Source of the DNA: Muribaculaceae bacterium
GTDB lineage: Bacteria; Bacteroidota; Bacteroidia; Bacteroidales; Muribaculaceae
Reading direction: 5' to 3'
Length of the DNA: 37,771 nt
Assembly (NCBI GenBank): GCA_029061225.1
Contig: JAIDSM010000044.1
Span: forward strand, 1 to 37,771
Shown here piece after piece: positions 15,852-26,000 of this stretch. Within the stretch, counting starts at the first letter, position 1, and the number at the start of each line of letters is the position of its first letter. The notes under the pieces were generated by a model. It was not told where the DNA came from, ran no database searches, and was given only the letters and a program-made list of their open reading frames with translations. A program made the translations under genes and the position numbers.

Positions 15852-16821
15852 GGTACTCGTCACAGGAGCCGACGGCTTCATAGGATCACACCTTACGCAG
15901 GCCCTCCTCGACGAGGGCTGCGAGGTGAGGGCACTCGCCCAGTACAATTCCTTCAACAACTGGGGATGGCTCGAAGACATACGCCATCCGGGTCTGGAGG
16001 TGGTCACCGGCGATGTGCGCGATCCGAACTATTGCCGTCATATAGTGAAGGGCGTCGACACTGTATTCCATCTTGCCGCCCTCATAGCCATTCCCTACAG
16101 CTACGTGGCGCCCGACTCTTATGTCGACACCAACGTGAAGGGAACGCTCAATATCTGCCAGGCAGTGAGGGACGAGGGTGTAGGCCGTCTGCTTGTGACA
16201 TCCACCTCCGAAGTATACGGCACCGCCAGATACGTCCCTATCGACGAGAAGCACCCGAAGCAGCCCCAGTCGCCTTATTCCGCCTCCAAGATCGGGGCGG
16301 ACGCCATAGCCCTCAGCTTCCACAATGCCTTCGAGACGCCAGTGACAGTAGTCAGGCCCTTCAATACGTATGGGCCGCGTCAGTCGGCCCGCGCCATAAT
16401 CCCTACCATCATCACCCAGATAGCGGCCGGCGAAAGGGAAATCAAGGTAGGCGATCTGACGCCGACGCGCGACTTCAATTATGTGGCCGACACCGCAGCC
16501 GGCTTCATCGCCATTGCGAAGTGTCCGGAAGCGATCGGTAAGGAGGTCAACATAGCGACAGGCCGGGAGGTGTCGATGGCAGATACGTTGCAGACCATAG
16601 CGACGCTTATGGGGGCCGACGTGAAGTGGACCGTCGATCCGCAGCGTCTTCGTCCCGGCGGAAGCGAGGTGTTCCGTCTTCTGGGCGACAACAGCCTCAT
16701 CACCTCGCTGACAGACTGGCGTCCACGCCATACCCTTGAGGAAGGATTGCGGAAGACCATCGGGTGGTTTTCCGATCCGGCGAATCTCAGTAAATATAAA
16801 TCAGGAATCTATAACGTATGA
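15844..16821 (+). CDS. LegB-like NAD-dependent sugar-nucleotide 4,6-dehydratase/epimerase
   Basis: The 325-residue protein is an extended short-chain dehydrogenase. It has the NAD-binding GADGFIGSH at residues 8-16, FHLAALIAIPYSY, the catalytic TSTSEVYGT and YSASK (about residues 117-146), then VVRPFNTYGPRQSARA and a C-terminal substrate domain. The combination YNSFNNWGWL near the N-terminus and GPRQSARAIIPTIITQ is characteristic of LegB, the UDP-GlcNAc 4,6-dehydratase of legionaminic acid synthesis. No other leg genes are nearby, so the true product may be a different 4-keto-6-deoxy sugar. It overlaps the acyltransferase gene by 8 bp and is followed after 4 bp by the ATP-grasp gene. Confidence 0.85.
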   Translation: MNKVLVTGADGFIGSHLTQALLDEGCEVRALAQYNSFNNWGWLEDIRHPGLEVVTGDVRDPNYCRHIVKGVDTVFHLAALIAIPYSYVAPDSYVDTNVKGTLNICQAVRDEGVGRLLVTSTSEVYGTARYVPIDEKHPKQPQSPYSASKIGADAIALSFHNAFETPVTVVRPFNTYGPRQSARAIIPTIITQIAAGEREIKVGDLTPTRDFNYVADTAAGFIAIAKCPEAIGKEVNIATGREVSMADTLQTIATLMGADVKWTVDPQRLRPGGSEVFRLLGDNSLITSLTDWRPRHTLEEGLRKTIGWFSDPANLSKYKSGIYNV

Positions 16822-16825
16822 GAGT

Positions 16826-17770
16826 ATGAAGAAGATCAAGATAATGATGCTTGGCGGCGCGCGGCGCGTGTCTATGGCTGAACTGTTCAAGCGCAGCGGA
16901 GTCAGAATCGGCCGTGAGGTCGAGATCATCAGCTATGAACTGCTCGAGCAGGTGCCGATAGCCCTTGTGGGAAAAGTCATAGTCGGGCTCCGCTGGAGCG
17001 ATCCCAACGTAGTGGCAGATATCGTCAAGGTGGCCAAGGAATACGAGGTCGACATCATCCTGCCGTTTGTCGACGGAGCCATCGAAATAGCGTCGAAGGT
17101 AAGGCAGCATCTGCCCGGGGTGTTCGTGCCTGTAGGCGACTTCGAGATCAACCGCACGATGTTTGACAAGGTAGAAGCCGCAAAGGCATTCGAGAAGGCC
17201 GGCATTCCGATTCCGAAGACGTATACCGCCATCAACGCCAAGATGCCGGCCATCGCCAAGCCCCGCAAGGGCTCCGCCTCAAGGGGAATCAAGATCTTCC
17301 ATACGCTCGACGAACTTATGCAGCTGGAAAACCTCAGCGACTATCTCGTGCAGGAATATATAGAGAACCGCGACGAATACACCGTAGACTGCTATGTCTC
17401 TCAGAAGGGAGAGATCCTTACTGTAGTCCCGCGCGTGCGTCTGGAGGTCATGGGCGGGGAAGTGACGCGCACCATCACATGCCGCAACGCGACTCTGGAC
17501 AAGCTTAGCCGCCAGGTGATAGAAACATTCGGACTCAAAGGGCCTGTCACCCTTCAGTTCCTCCACGACCTTGACCGCAACCGTTACCTTCTGATGGAGG
17601 TGAATCCCCGTCTCGGAGGGGGTGTCGTCTGCTCCATCTACGCTGGGGCACCGATCACGGACTACATCATCGACGAGTCGCGCGGAATAACCCTCAATCC
17701 ATGCGATGACTGGGCCTACAACACGCTTATGGCCCGCTATCAGAAAGAGGCCATCTTCTACGAATCCTGA
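16826..17770 (+). CDS. ATP-grasp domain protein (CarB-like ligase)
   Basis: Started at ATG 16826, 4 bp after the LegB-like stop, the product is 314 residues; the longer upstream frame overlaps LegB and is rejected. It has an N-terminal pre-ATP-grasp Rossmann part (KIMMLGGARRVSMAELF, then KVAKEYEVDIILPFVDGAIE). The ATP-grasp core includes PAIAKPRKGSASRGIKIF (about residues 142-160), YLVQEYIENRDEYTVDCY and the metal site LLMEVNPRLGGGVV (about 253-266). The family couples ATP to formation of an amide or related bond between a carboxylate and a nucleophile. Which acid is activated cannot be seen. Its position in the operon suggests joining the acyl, sugar or amino-acid products of the two partner enzymes. 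Confidence 0.85.
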   Translation: MKKIKIMMLGGARRVSMAELFKRSGVRIGREVEIISYELLEQVPIALVGKVIVGLRWSDPNVVADIVKVAKEYEVDIILPFVDGAIEIASKVRQHLPGVFVPVGDFEINRTMFDKVEAAKAFEKAGIPIPKTYTAINAKMPAIAKPRKGSASRGIKIFHTLDELMQLENLSDYLVQEYIENRDEYTVDCYVSQKGEILTVVPRVRLEVMGGEVTRTITCRNATLDKLSRQVIETFGLKGPVTLQFLHDLDRNRYLLMEVNPRLGGGVVCSIYAGAPITDYIIDESRGITLNPCDDWAYNTLMARYQKEAIFYES

Positions 17771-17820
17771 CCCGGTGTCAGACCTCACGGGGCTACAAAC
17801 CGGGTGGCCGGGGATTTTTT
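17770..17820 (+). terminator. Possible terminator after the three-gene operon
   Basis: ACCCGG (17770-17775) can pair with CCGGGT (17800-17805), and a T6 run follows at 17815-17820 after GGCCGGGGA. The loop is long, so the structure is uncertain, but the position directly after the operon stop fits. Confidence 0.4.
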
Positions 17821-17830
17821 GCGGAAAAAA

Positions 17831-17862
17831 GTTGCAAATCTAACGTTTATTGTGTAACTTTG
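17831..17862 (+). promoter_or_regulatory. Promoter of the TPR/OmpA-like lipoprotein gene
   Basis: GTTG (17831-17834), 20 bp, then TAACTTTG (17855-17862) is a near-perfect promoter. The longest open frame begins with a TTG inside the -7 box, which rules that start out. The predicted leader is about 90 nt. Confidence 0.75.
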
Positions 17863-17958
17863 GATTCCAAACACCCGAAAATTCGCGCGGATGCGTGGAT
17901 TTTTGGATGTAATATATTGATAACCCGAAATTTAGTTAGTTTTTTTATACACATGATC

Positions 17959-19638
17959 ATGAAAAAGACATTAGTTTATCTTTCATTGGGAGCTATGGTC
18001 CTCACCATGGGATCCTGTTCCAAGAAGGTGAGTGACTTCGCTTCGGAGTATTTCACCACCAACCCGACCCCGCTGGAGACAGTAGGCGAAACAGTTCCGG
18101 CTACCATTTCCGGTACCGTACCCGCGAAATTCATGCCCAAGAACGCTGTTGTCACAGTGACTCCGGTTCTCGTATGGGACGGCGGCGAGGCATCCAGCTC
18201 GCAGGTGACATTCCAGGGCGAGAACGCCCGCGCCAACGGCCAGGTGATCTCCTACAAGGAGGGCGGTCCGGTGACCATCCCCTTCAACGTGCTGTATCAG
18301 CCCGAGATGGCGAACAGCGACCTCTATCTTGACTTCAAGGTGAACCAGGGCGGCAAGGATTACGTCCTTCCCCGCGTGAAGGTCGGCTACGGCGTGATCG
18401 CCACTTCTACCCTCACCGACGTCACCGTGCTTGAGGCAGCTCCCGCTGTCAGCAACTTCGAGCGCATCATCAAGGAGAAATACAGCGCGGAGATCAAGTT
18501 CCTCATCAACCAGGCCAACATTCGCGCCAACCAGACAAGCGCAACCGACTACGTAGATTTCAACAACGACCTCTTGGCAGCCAACGCAGCTCCCAACATG
18601 GAGATCGCCGGCGTGAACGTACACTCCTATGCATCTCCTGACGGCACTATGGAGTTCAACACTCAGCTTGCCGAGAAGCGTGAGACCAACACCGTAGACT
18701 ACATGCGCAATCAGCTCAAGAAAGACAATATCACAGAATTCGGCGAGCTCACTTCCGAGTTCACTCCCGAAGACTGGGAAGGCTTCCAGCAGCTCGTAGA
18801 GCAGAGCAACATCCAGGACAAGAACCTCATCCTGAGCGTTCTCAAGATGTATAAGGATCCCGAGCAGCGCGAGGCAGAGCTCAAGAACATGTCTGCAGTG
18901 TTCAATGAGCTCGCAGAGCAGATCCTTCCCCAGCTCCGCTACTCGAAGATTGTCGCTACCGTCAACGTGATCGGTAAGAGCGATGAAGAGATGGTAGCCC
19001 TCTTCGCATCCAACCCGAGCGGCCTCAACATCGAGGAAATCCTTTACCTCGCCACAATCACTGACGACGTAAACAAGAAGGCTGCCATCTACGACAAGGC
19101 AACCCAGCTCTATCCCAATGACTTCCGCACATGGAACGGCCTCGGCGCAACTCAGTTCGCACTCCGCAACTACGATGCTGCCTCCAAGGCTCTCGCACAG
19201 GCCAAGAAGCTTGCTCCCAATGAGAAGTCTGTCGACCTCAACCAGGGTCTCGTAGCACTCGCCAACAACGAGGTAAGCAAAGCTAAGGACCTCATCGGCG
19301 GCGCCGCCGGCGTGCCTGAGGCAGCAGCAGCCCTCGGCGTGCTCTACCTCAACGAAGGCAAGGTTTCCAACGCAGTAAGCAGCCTCGGCAGCGGCAAGAA
19401 CAACAACGCAGCCCTCGCACAGATCCTCGCCAAGGACTACAGCGCAGCCAAGAACACACTCGCAGGCATCCAGAACCCCAATGCAAACACCTACTATCTC
19501 GCTGCAATCGTCGGCGCACGCACCAACAACGAGAACATGGTGATGACCAACCTCCGCGAAGCCATCAAGCTCGACAACTCACTGCTCGAGAAGGCTAAGA
19601 AGGACCTGGAGTTCGCAAGCTACAACCTCGCATTCTAA
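17959..19638 (+). CDS. Lipoprotein with OmpA-like domain and TPR repeats
   Basis: From ATG 17959 the product is 559 residues. A lipoprotein signal ends in TMGSC (Cys20). A beta-sandwich-like N-terminal region (about 35-190) precedes an OmpA-like segment with VNVHSYASPDGTMEFNTQLAEKR (in parts: VNVHSYASPDGTMEFN, TQLAEKRETNTVDYM, about residues 215-250) that could bind peptidoglycan. TPR-type repeats run from about residue 375 to the end (KAAIYDKATQLYPNDFRTW, NGLGATQFALRNYDAASKAL). Codon use is strongly biased to C/G-ending codons with abundant GCA/GCC alanine, unlike neighbours, which suggests very high expression. An envelope-anchoring role is likely. It is related to, but not the same as, the OmpA/TPR protein PorE of type IX secretion. 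Confidence 0.8.
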   Translation: MKKTLVYLSLGAMVLTMGSCSKKVSDFASEYFTTNPTPLETVGETVPATISGTVPAKFMPKNAVVTVTPVLVWDGGEASSSQVTFQGENARANGQVISYKEGGPVTIPFNVLYQPEMANSDLYLDFKVNQGGKDYVLPRVKVGYGVIATSTLTDVTVLEAAPAVSNFERIIKEKYSAEIKFLINQANIRANQTSATDYVDFNNDLLAANAAPNMEIAGVNVHSYASPDGTMEFNTQLAEKRETNTVDYMRNQLKKDNITEFGELTSEFTPEDWEGFQQLVEQSNIQDKNLILSVLKMYKDPEQREAELKNMSAVFNELAEQILPQLRYSKIVATVNVIGKSDEEMVALFASNPSGLNIEEILYLATITDDVNKKAAIYDKATQLYPNDFRTWNGLGATQFALRNYDAASKALAQAKKLAPNEKSVDLNQGLVALANNEVSKAKDLIGGAAGVPEAAAALGVLYLNEGKVSNAVSSLGSGKNNNAALAQILAKDYSAAKNTLAGIQNPNANTYYLAAIVGARTNNENMVMTNLREAIKLDNSLLEKAKKDLEFASYNLAF

Positions 19639-19673
19639 AATAATAGGATAGATATCTTATTATCCGACATCAA

Positions 19674-19701
19674 GGGCGCGGACCGTGATTGGTCCGCGCC
19701 C
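19674..19701 (+). terminator. 11-bp GC-rich hairpin after the lipoprotein gene
   Basis: GGGCGCGGACC (19674-19684) pairs perfectly with 19691-19701 around a 6-nt loop, 36 nt after the stop. No T run follows, so it may act as a weak terminator or as a 3'-end stabiliser of a highly expressed mRNA. Confidence 0.6.
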
Positions 19702-19728
19702 TACCAATAGACTAAACAGAGACTCGAA

Positions 19729-21324
19729 ATGGTTTTTAAATACGACTATCTTGTTATTGGATCCGGTGTGGCCGGAATGAGTTTCGCGCTTAAGGTTGCT
19801 TCTCCCGCCCACCGAGTGGCCATCATCTGCAAGGCCACTCTGGAGGAGGCCAATACGTTTTTCGCGCAGGGAGGCGTTGCCAGCGTCACGAATCTTGAAG
19901 TGGACGACTTCGACAAGCATATACACGACACAATGGTGGCCGGCGACTGGCTATCCGATCCTCAGGCCGTGGAAAAAGTGGTGCGCAACGCCCCCGGTCA
20001 GATCAAGGAGCTCCTTGAGTGGGGAGTTGACTTCGACAGGAAGGAAGACGGCAGCTTCGACCTTCACCGGGAAGGTGGGCACTCGGAGTTCCGTATACTC
20101 CATCATGCCGACAACACCGGCGCCGAGATCCAGCAGTCGCTGATAGAGCGTATCAAGGAAAATCCCTATATCGACATCTTCGAGCATCATTTCGCGGTGG
20201 AGATCATCACGCAGCATCATTTAGGGAAGATAGTGACGCGCCGTACGCCGGACATCACATGCTACGGGGCCTATGTGCTCGATGAAGAGACGGAAAAGGT
20301 AGATACATTCCTTGCAAAGATAACGGTAATGGCGACCGGAGGCGTGGGAGCCTGCTACACGACCACCACCAATCCGCTGGTGGCTACCGGCGACGGCATA
20401 GCCATGGTGTACCGTGCCAAGGGTACGGTGAGCGATATGGAGTTCATCCAGTTCCATCCGACTGCCCTGTACCATCCCGGCGACCGTCCGAGCTTCCTCA
20501 TCACAGAGGCCATGCGTGGCTACGGTGCGGTGCTCAAGACCCTTGACGGTAAGGAATTCATGCATAAGTACGATCCCCGGCTCTCGCTTGCCCCTCGTGA
20601 TATCGTAGCGCGGGCCATAGACTCCGAGATGAAGCAGACCGGAACCGACCATGTCTATCTCGACGTCACCCACAAGGACCCGGAAGAGACAAAAAAGCAT
20701 TTCCCCAACATATATGAGAAGTGCCTCTCGCTCGGTATCGACATCACGAAAGACATGATCCCTGTGGCTCCCGCCGCGCATTATCTCTGCGGCGGAATCA
20801 AGGTAGATCTCGACGGGCAGTCGAGTATCGACCGCCTCTACGCCATCGGGGAATGCTCCTGCACCGGACTGCATGGCGGAAACCGCCTCGCCTCCAACTC
20901 CCTGATAGAGGCTGTAGTCTACGCAGACGCTGCCGCCAGGCATTCCCTCGGGAGGGTCGACGGAATTGACTTCCGTAATGACGTGCCTGAATGGAACGAC
21001 GAGGGCACGACCCACCCCGAGGAGATGGTGCTCATCACTCAGTCGGAAAAGGAGGTGAACCAGATCATGGGCTATTACGTGGGCATAGTCAGGAGCGACC
21101 TACGCCTTGACCGCGCCTGGAACCGCCTCGATATCCTATATCAGGAGACCGAGCGGCTCTTCAAGGAAAGCAAACCGACGCGCGCCCTCTGCGAGCTGCG
21201 CAATATCATCAACACCGGATATCTCATCATGCGCCAGGCACGCGAGCGCAAGGAAAGCCGTGGACTTCACTTCACGGTAGACTATCCGCATCCCGAGACT
21301 ACACCGAACATTGAGGGCTTCTGA
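19729..21324 (+). CDS. nadB: L-aspartate oxidase
   Basis: The 531-residue flavoprotein catalyses the first step of de novo NAD synthesis, L-aspartate to iminosuccinate. Seen are the FAD-binding VIGSGVAGMSFALK (about residues 9-22), ANTFFAQGGVASV, HREGGHSEFRILHHADNTG, the conserved FIQFHPTALY and LITEAMRGYGAVL, the catalytic-domain SLAPRDIVARAID and AAHYLCGGIKVDLDGQ, and LHGGNRLASNSLIEAVV. Length is normal for NadB, shorter than succinate dehydrogenase SdhA, and the C-terminal helical domain is complete. nadA and nadC are not adjacent. The gene is followed after 38 bp by the S41 protease and may form a unit with it and mfd. Confidence 0.95.
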   Translation: MVFKYDYLVIGSGVAGMSFALKVASPAHRVAIICKATLEEANTFFAQGGVASVTNLEVDDFDKHIHDTMVAGDWLSDPQAVEKVVRNAPGQIKELLEWGVDFDRKEDGSFDLHREGGHSEFRILHHADNTGAEIQQSLIERIKENPYIDIFEHHFAVEIITQHHLGKIVTRRTPDITCYGAYVLDEETEKVDTFLAKITVMATGGVGACYTTTTNPLVATGDGIAMVYRAKGTVSDMEFIQFHPTALYHPGDRPSFLITEAMRGYGAVLKTLDGKEFMHKYDPRLSLAPRDIVARAIDSEMKQTGTDHVYLDVTHKDPEETKKHFPNIYEKCLSLGIDITKDMIPVAPAAHYLCGGIKVDLDGQSSIDRLYAIGECSCTGLHGGNRLASNSLIEAVVYADAAARHSLGRVDGIDFRNDVPEWNDEGTTHPEEMVLITQSEKEVNQIMGYYVGIVRSDLRLDRAWNRLDILYQETERLFKESKPTRALCELRNIINTGYLIMRQARERKESRGLHFTVDYPHPETTPNIEGF

Positions 21325-21362
21325 GGCGTTGAAACACAGTAATCAAATCAAATGAATTCCGT

Positions 21363-23054
21363 ATGAAAAGGATCCTTCTGCCCATAGTGGCATTGACAAT
21401 GATATCAATCGGCGCGAGCGCCAAGAAAAGCCATGACATGGCGTTGCAGCGCAACCTCAAGACCTTCAACGCTCTGGTGAAGACGCTTGAGGAGAACTAT
21501 GTCGACTCCATACGCATCGACGAGGCTTTCAAGGCCGCCTCCGACGCCATGCTCAATACAGTGGACCCTTATACGGAATACTATACAGCCGACGACAAGG
21601 ATGCGCTGATGAAGATGACTACCGGCGAATACGCCGGCATCGGCAGCTACATCACCGAAAATGAAGGCAAGGTAAGGATCTCGCAGCCTATGGAAGGAAG
21701 TCCGGCTGCCAAAGCCGGACTGATGGCCGGCGACTGGATAGTGAAAGTCGACACCGTTGCCACCAAAGGATTAAACTACGGCGACGTGTCTAAGCTTCTG
21801 AGAGGTAATCCCGGGACCGACGTATACATTGAGGTGATACGTCCGTATGTGGCCGATTCCCTGAAGTCCTTTACGGTGACAAGAGAGAAAGTCGGAGAGA
21901 AATCAGTGCCGTATTTCGGTATGGTGACCCCATCTACTGGCTACATACGCCTGAACAGCTATATCGCCAATTCCGGGCAGGAGATCACGGATGCCCTTGA
22001 TTCCCTTAAGAAAAATACCGGATTCTCAAATCTGATACTTGACCTTCGCGGTAACGGCGGAGGACTCGTGGAGAGCGCCATCGAGATCCTCGGCAACTTC
22101 CTCCCTAAGGGAACGCAGGTGCTCCGCACGAGCGGCAACGGCAAGGAACGTATCTACAAGACAACGCATGCGCCTACCTTCCCCGATATGCCTCTCGCTG
22201 TCCTGACCGATGGAGGCACAGCCTCGGCATCGGAGATTACGGCGGGAGCGTTGCAGGATCTTGACCGCGCCGTGCTGGTGGGCAACCGCAGCTTCGGAAA
22301 GGGTCTAGTGCAGAATATCTTCCCCCTGCCACATGACGCCAGCCTGAAAGTGACGGTCGCCAAATACTACATACCCTCCGGCCGGCTTATCCAGGCACTC
22401 GACTATTCGAGGAGGAATCCGGACGGTACGGTAGCCCGCACGCCTGACTCGCTGACCAATGTCTACCTCACCTCCCGCGGACGCGAGGTGCGCGATGGAG
22501 GAGGCCTGCAGCCTGACTCCGTGGTGAAGAACAACAATTACTCCGACATCCTCTACAATCTCGTCACTAAAAACCGTATCTTCGATTTCGCCAACAAGTA
22601 CCGCGCCACTCATCCGGAGGCTATGCCTTTGGATAAGTTTGAGATATCCGACGATGTGTATGCGGAATTCACCGAGTTTGTGACCGAGGGGGGAATGAAA
22701 TACGACACATCGTTTGACGCCCTTCTTAAGGAAATCCGCAAGCAGGCCGACGAGCAGGGATATATGACCGCCGACAACGACTCTATCCTCTCTGTCCTTG
22801 AGAAGTCGCTCGGAAGCGACCTTAAGCGAGATCTCGAGTTTAAGAAAAAAGAGATCAAGGATTACCTTGCGGAGGAGATCGCCACAAGATATTACGGCGA
22901 CGGCGGAAGAGTTGCTGTAGAGATCCAGACCGATCCGGTAGTGGACGCTGCCATAGGAATACTTGAGTCTCCGCAATATGAGGCCATCCTCAAAGGTAAT
23001 TCCTATTCTGAAAACGTCCAACGTAAAACGTCCAACTTAAAACGCAAAAAATGA
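21363..23054 (+). CDS. S41-family C-terminal processing protease
   Basis: This 563-residue exported protease has a signal peptide (MKRILLPIVALTMISIGASA), a PDZ domain (about residues 90-170, GIGSYITENEGKVRIS, SPAAKAGLMAGDWIVKVD) and the S41 catalytic core. The serine lies in DGGTASASEITAG (about residue 287) and the lysine in NRSFGKGLVQ (about residue 312). It probably acts in the periplasm on envelope proteins. Its stop overlaps the mfd start in an ATGA, so the two are translationally coupled. The last 13-15 residues (SENVQRKTSNLKRKK) are translated from a word repeat and look appended to the native protein. Confidence 0.93.
   Translation: MKRILLPIVALTMISIGASAKKSHDMALQRNLKTFNALVKTLEENYVDSIRIDEAFKAASDAMLNTVDPYTEYYTADDKDALMKMTTGEYAGIGSYITENEGKVRISQPMEGSPAAKAGLMAGDWIVKVDTVATKGLNYGDVSKLLRGNPGTDVYIEVIRPYVADSLKSFTVTREKVGEKSVPYFGMVTPSTGYIRLNSYIANSGQEITDALDSLKKNTGFSNLILDLRGNGGGLVESAIEILGNFLPKGTQVLRTSGNGKERIYKTTHAPTFPDMPLAVLTDGGTASASEITAGALQDLDRAVLVGNRSFGKGLVQNIFPLPHDASLKVTVAKYYIPSGRLIQALDYSRRNPDGTVARTPDSLTNVYLTSRGREVRDGGGLQPDSVVKNNNYSDILYNLVTKNRIFDFANKYRATHPEAMPLDKFEISDDVYAEFTEFVTEGGMKYDTSFDALLKEIRKQADEQGYMTADNDSILSVLEKSLGSDLKRDLEFKKKEIKDYLAEEIATRYYGDGGRVAVEIQTDPVVDAAIGILESPQYEAILKGNSYSENVQRKTSNLKRKK
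23013..23044. repeat. Word repeat (AACGTCCAACGTAA) inside the 3' end of the S41 gene
   Basis: AACGTCCAACGTAAAACGTCC-type words (two copies of AACGTCCAAC joined by GTAAA-like spacers) end just before the mfd start. They encode a basic tail on the protease. A related but distinct ACGTTGTACGTTTTACGT word set lies at 35322-35354. Confidence 0.8.
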
Positions 23055-26000
23055 TGACGCTCGGGGAGGCCGCGTCGCTTTTCGCCACTCCGGCCAGGAT
23101 CAAGGCCCTCAGGAAACTAATCGGCGACAGAAAGTCGCAGCGTGTGACGCTATCCGGACTGAAGGGGTCTGCCGCATCGGTGCTTTTAGGCAAAGTATCC
23201 GATGCGAAGCATCCTATGGTTATAGTAGCCGATGACGCAGACTCAGCCGGTTATCTCTATCATGACCTCTCGAGAGTAGCCGAGTGCGAGGTTGCGTTTT
23301 TTCCGAGCGGATACAAGCGTCACATCAAATACGGGCGTGTCGACGCGCCTCAGCAGATATTGCGAGCCGAAGCCATCGACGGCTGGCGGTCGGGCCGAAT
23401 AGGGTGGATAGTCACATATCCCGATGCCCTTGCCGAAAGGGTGCCGATGAAGGAAGACCTCGAGAAGAGCACCTTGAAGCTCGCCACGACAAAGAAGGCC
23501 GATATATCCAAAGTGGAGGAGCGTCTGGAGGAATTAGGCTTCCGCCATGTCGACTACGTCTATGAGCCCGGCCAGTTTGCCCGCAGAGGCTCGATTCTCG
23601 ACGTTTTCTCATACTCCAACGAACTTCCATACCGCCTCGACTTTTTCGACGACGAGATAGACTCCATACGCACTTTCAACGTCGAGACGCAGCTTTCCGA
23701 GCAGCGGCTCGGCGAAGTGTCGATAGTTGCCGCCTCCGCAGCCGAGGGAAGCGGAGAGCATGGCGTGTCGCTCCTGGAATTCATAGGGAGTGATGCTCCG
23801 CTGTTTGTCGCCGACAGGAGCGCGCTTGTCGCCACCGTGCGCGACATAGCCTCGCAGCAGTACTCCGAATCGGCCGCCATCGCGGAGGAGGGAGACTCTG
23901 AGTCGATGAAGAAAGTGGTCGACGCGGAGGATTTTGCTGCACGGCTTGAGGAATTCAGGATATTCGAATTCGGCATGACCGCATCCCGCTATGAGGCCGA
24001 CGCCGTCATGGAATTCGACACATCTCCCCAGGCACTCTACCACAAGAACTTCGATATCATCTCAGAATCATTCACTAAGATGCTTGCCGACGGCTATCGC
24101 CTTCTGATATTGAGCGACTCGCAATATCAGGCGGAGCGACTTAAGGAGATTTTCGCAGATCGTGGCGACGCGATAGACTTCACCCCGGTGGCGCAGACGC
24201 TCCATGCAGGATTCGTCGACCATGACACGAAGACTTGTTTCTTCACCGACCACCAGATATTCGACCGTTTCCACAAATACAGCCTAAAATCCGATAAAGC
24301 CAGGAGCGGCAAGCTGGCCCTCTCGCTTAAGGAACTCAACCAAATAGAGATAGGCGACTACATCGTGCATATCGACCACGGCATCGGGCGCTTCGCAGGG
24401 CTGATCAAGACCGATACAAACGGCAGCCCGCAGGAGATGATCAAGCTTCTCTATCAGAACGACGACATGATCTTGGTGTCGATCCATTCACTGCATAAGC
24501 TGTCGAAATACCGTGGCAAGGAGGGCGTGCCTCCTAAAATCAACAAGCTTGGTTCAGGTGCGTGGAACAGGATCAAGGACCGCACTAAGAGCAAGATGAA
24601 GGACATAGCGCGCGACCTCATCAAGCTATATGCCGCGCGCAGGGAGGAAAAAGGTTTCGCCTTTTCCCCCGACTCCTATCTGCAGCATGAACTGGAGGCA
24701 AGTTTCATCTATGAGGATACCCCCGACCAGCTGAAGGCCACGCAGGCCATCAAGGCAGATATGGAGAGTCCGCGTCCTATGGATCGCCTCGTGTGCGGAG
24801 ATGTCGGTTTCGGAAAGACGGAAATTGCCATACGCGCAGCCTTCAAGGCTGCCACTGACTCGAAACAGACAGCGGTGCTCGTGCCTACCACGGTACTGGC
24901 CATGCAGCACTACCGCACATTCTCGCAGCGGCTAAAGGATCTTCCTGTAAGGGTCGAGTTCATATCTCGGGCCAAGAAGCCGAAAGAGGTAAAGCAGATA
25001 CTGGCCGACTTGGAGGCTGGTAAGGTGGATATTCTTATCGGCACACACAAGCTGATAGGAAAATCTGTCAAGTTCAAGGACCTCGGATTGCTCATCGTCG
25101 ACGAGGAGCAGAAATTCGGCGTGGCCGTGAAGGAGAAACTGAAACAGATGAAGGTCAACGTGGATACCCTTACGATGAGCGCGACCCCTATCCCGCGTAC
25201 ATTGCAGTTCTCGCTGATGGGTGCGCGCGACCTCAGCAGCCTCAACACTCCGCCTGCCAACCGCCATCCGGTGGTCACGACCGTAGCCACACTCGACGAC
25301 GAGATGGTGAAGGAAGCTGTCAATTTCGAGCTCTCGCGCAACGGCCAGCTCTTCGTCATATCCAATCGTATTGAGAATCTCAATGTGCTTGAGAACATGC
25401 TGCATCGTCTCGTGCCTGACGCCCGGGTCATAAAGGCGCACGGCCAGATGCCGCCGGAGCAGCTTGAGAAGGCGATTCTTGACTTCGCCGCGCATGACTA
25501 CGACATTCTGCTGTCAACGACTATAGTGGAGAACGGTGTGGATATGCCCAACGTCAATACCATCATAGTCAACAACGCACATCACTTCGGACTATCGGAA
25601 CTTCATCAGCTGCGTGGACGTGTAGGTCGAAGCGACCGTAAAGCATTCTGCTATTTCATGGTCCCTCCAGGGGCACCCCTGACCCCTGTGGCACGCCGCC
25701 GTCTGCAGGCCATCGAGAGTTTCAGCGACCTCGGAAGCGGTATCCATATCGCCATGCAGGACCTTGACATACGCGGTGCGGGCAACCTGCTCGGCGCCGA
25801 GCAGTCAGGCTTTATCGCCGACCTCGGCTATGAGACCTATCAGAAGATACTGAAGGAATCCGTGCTTGAGCTTAAGACGGAGGAATTCGCCGACACATTC
25901 GCGGAGACGACGAAACCGGGTGAGGAGGAGTTCGTGGCTGACTGCGCCATAGAGAGCGACCTTGAGCTGCGTCTCCCACCCCTTTATGTGCCTCAGGAGA

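Noticed and set aside
15844..16821. Legionaminic acid biosynthesis locus
   Set aside because: Only the LegB-like enzyme is present; no LegC, LegI, LegF or related genes flank it.
20221..21015. 264-codon open frame antisense to nadB
   Set aside because: Shadow ORF; nadB motifs on the plus strand account for this region completely.
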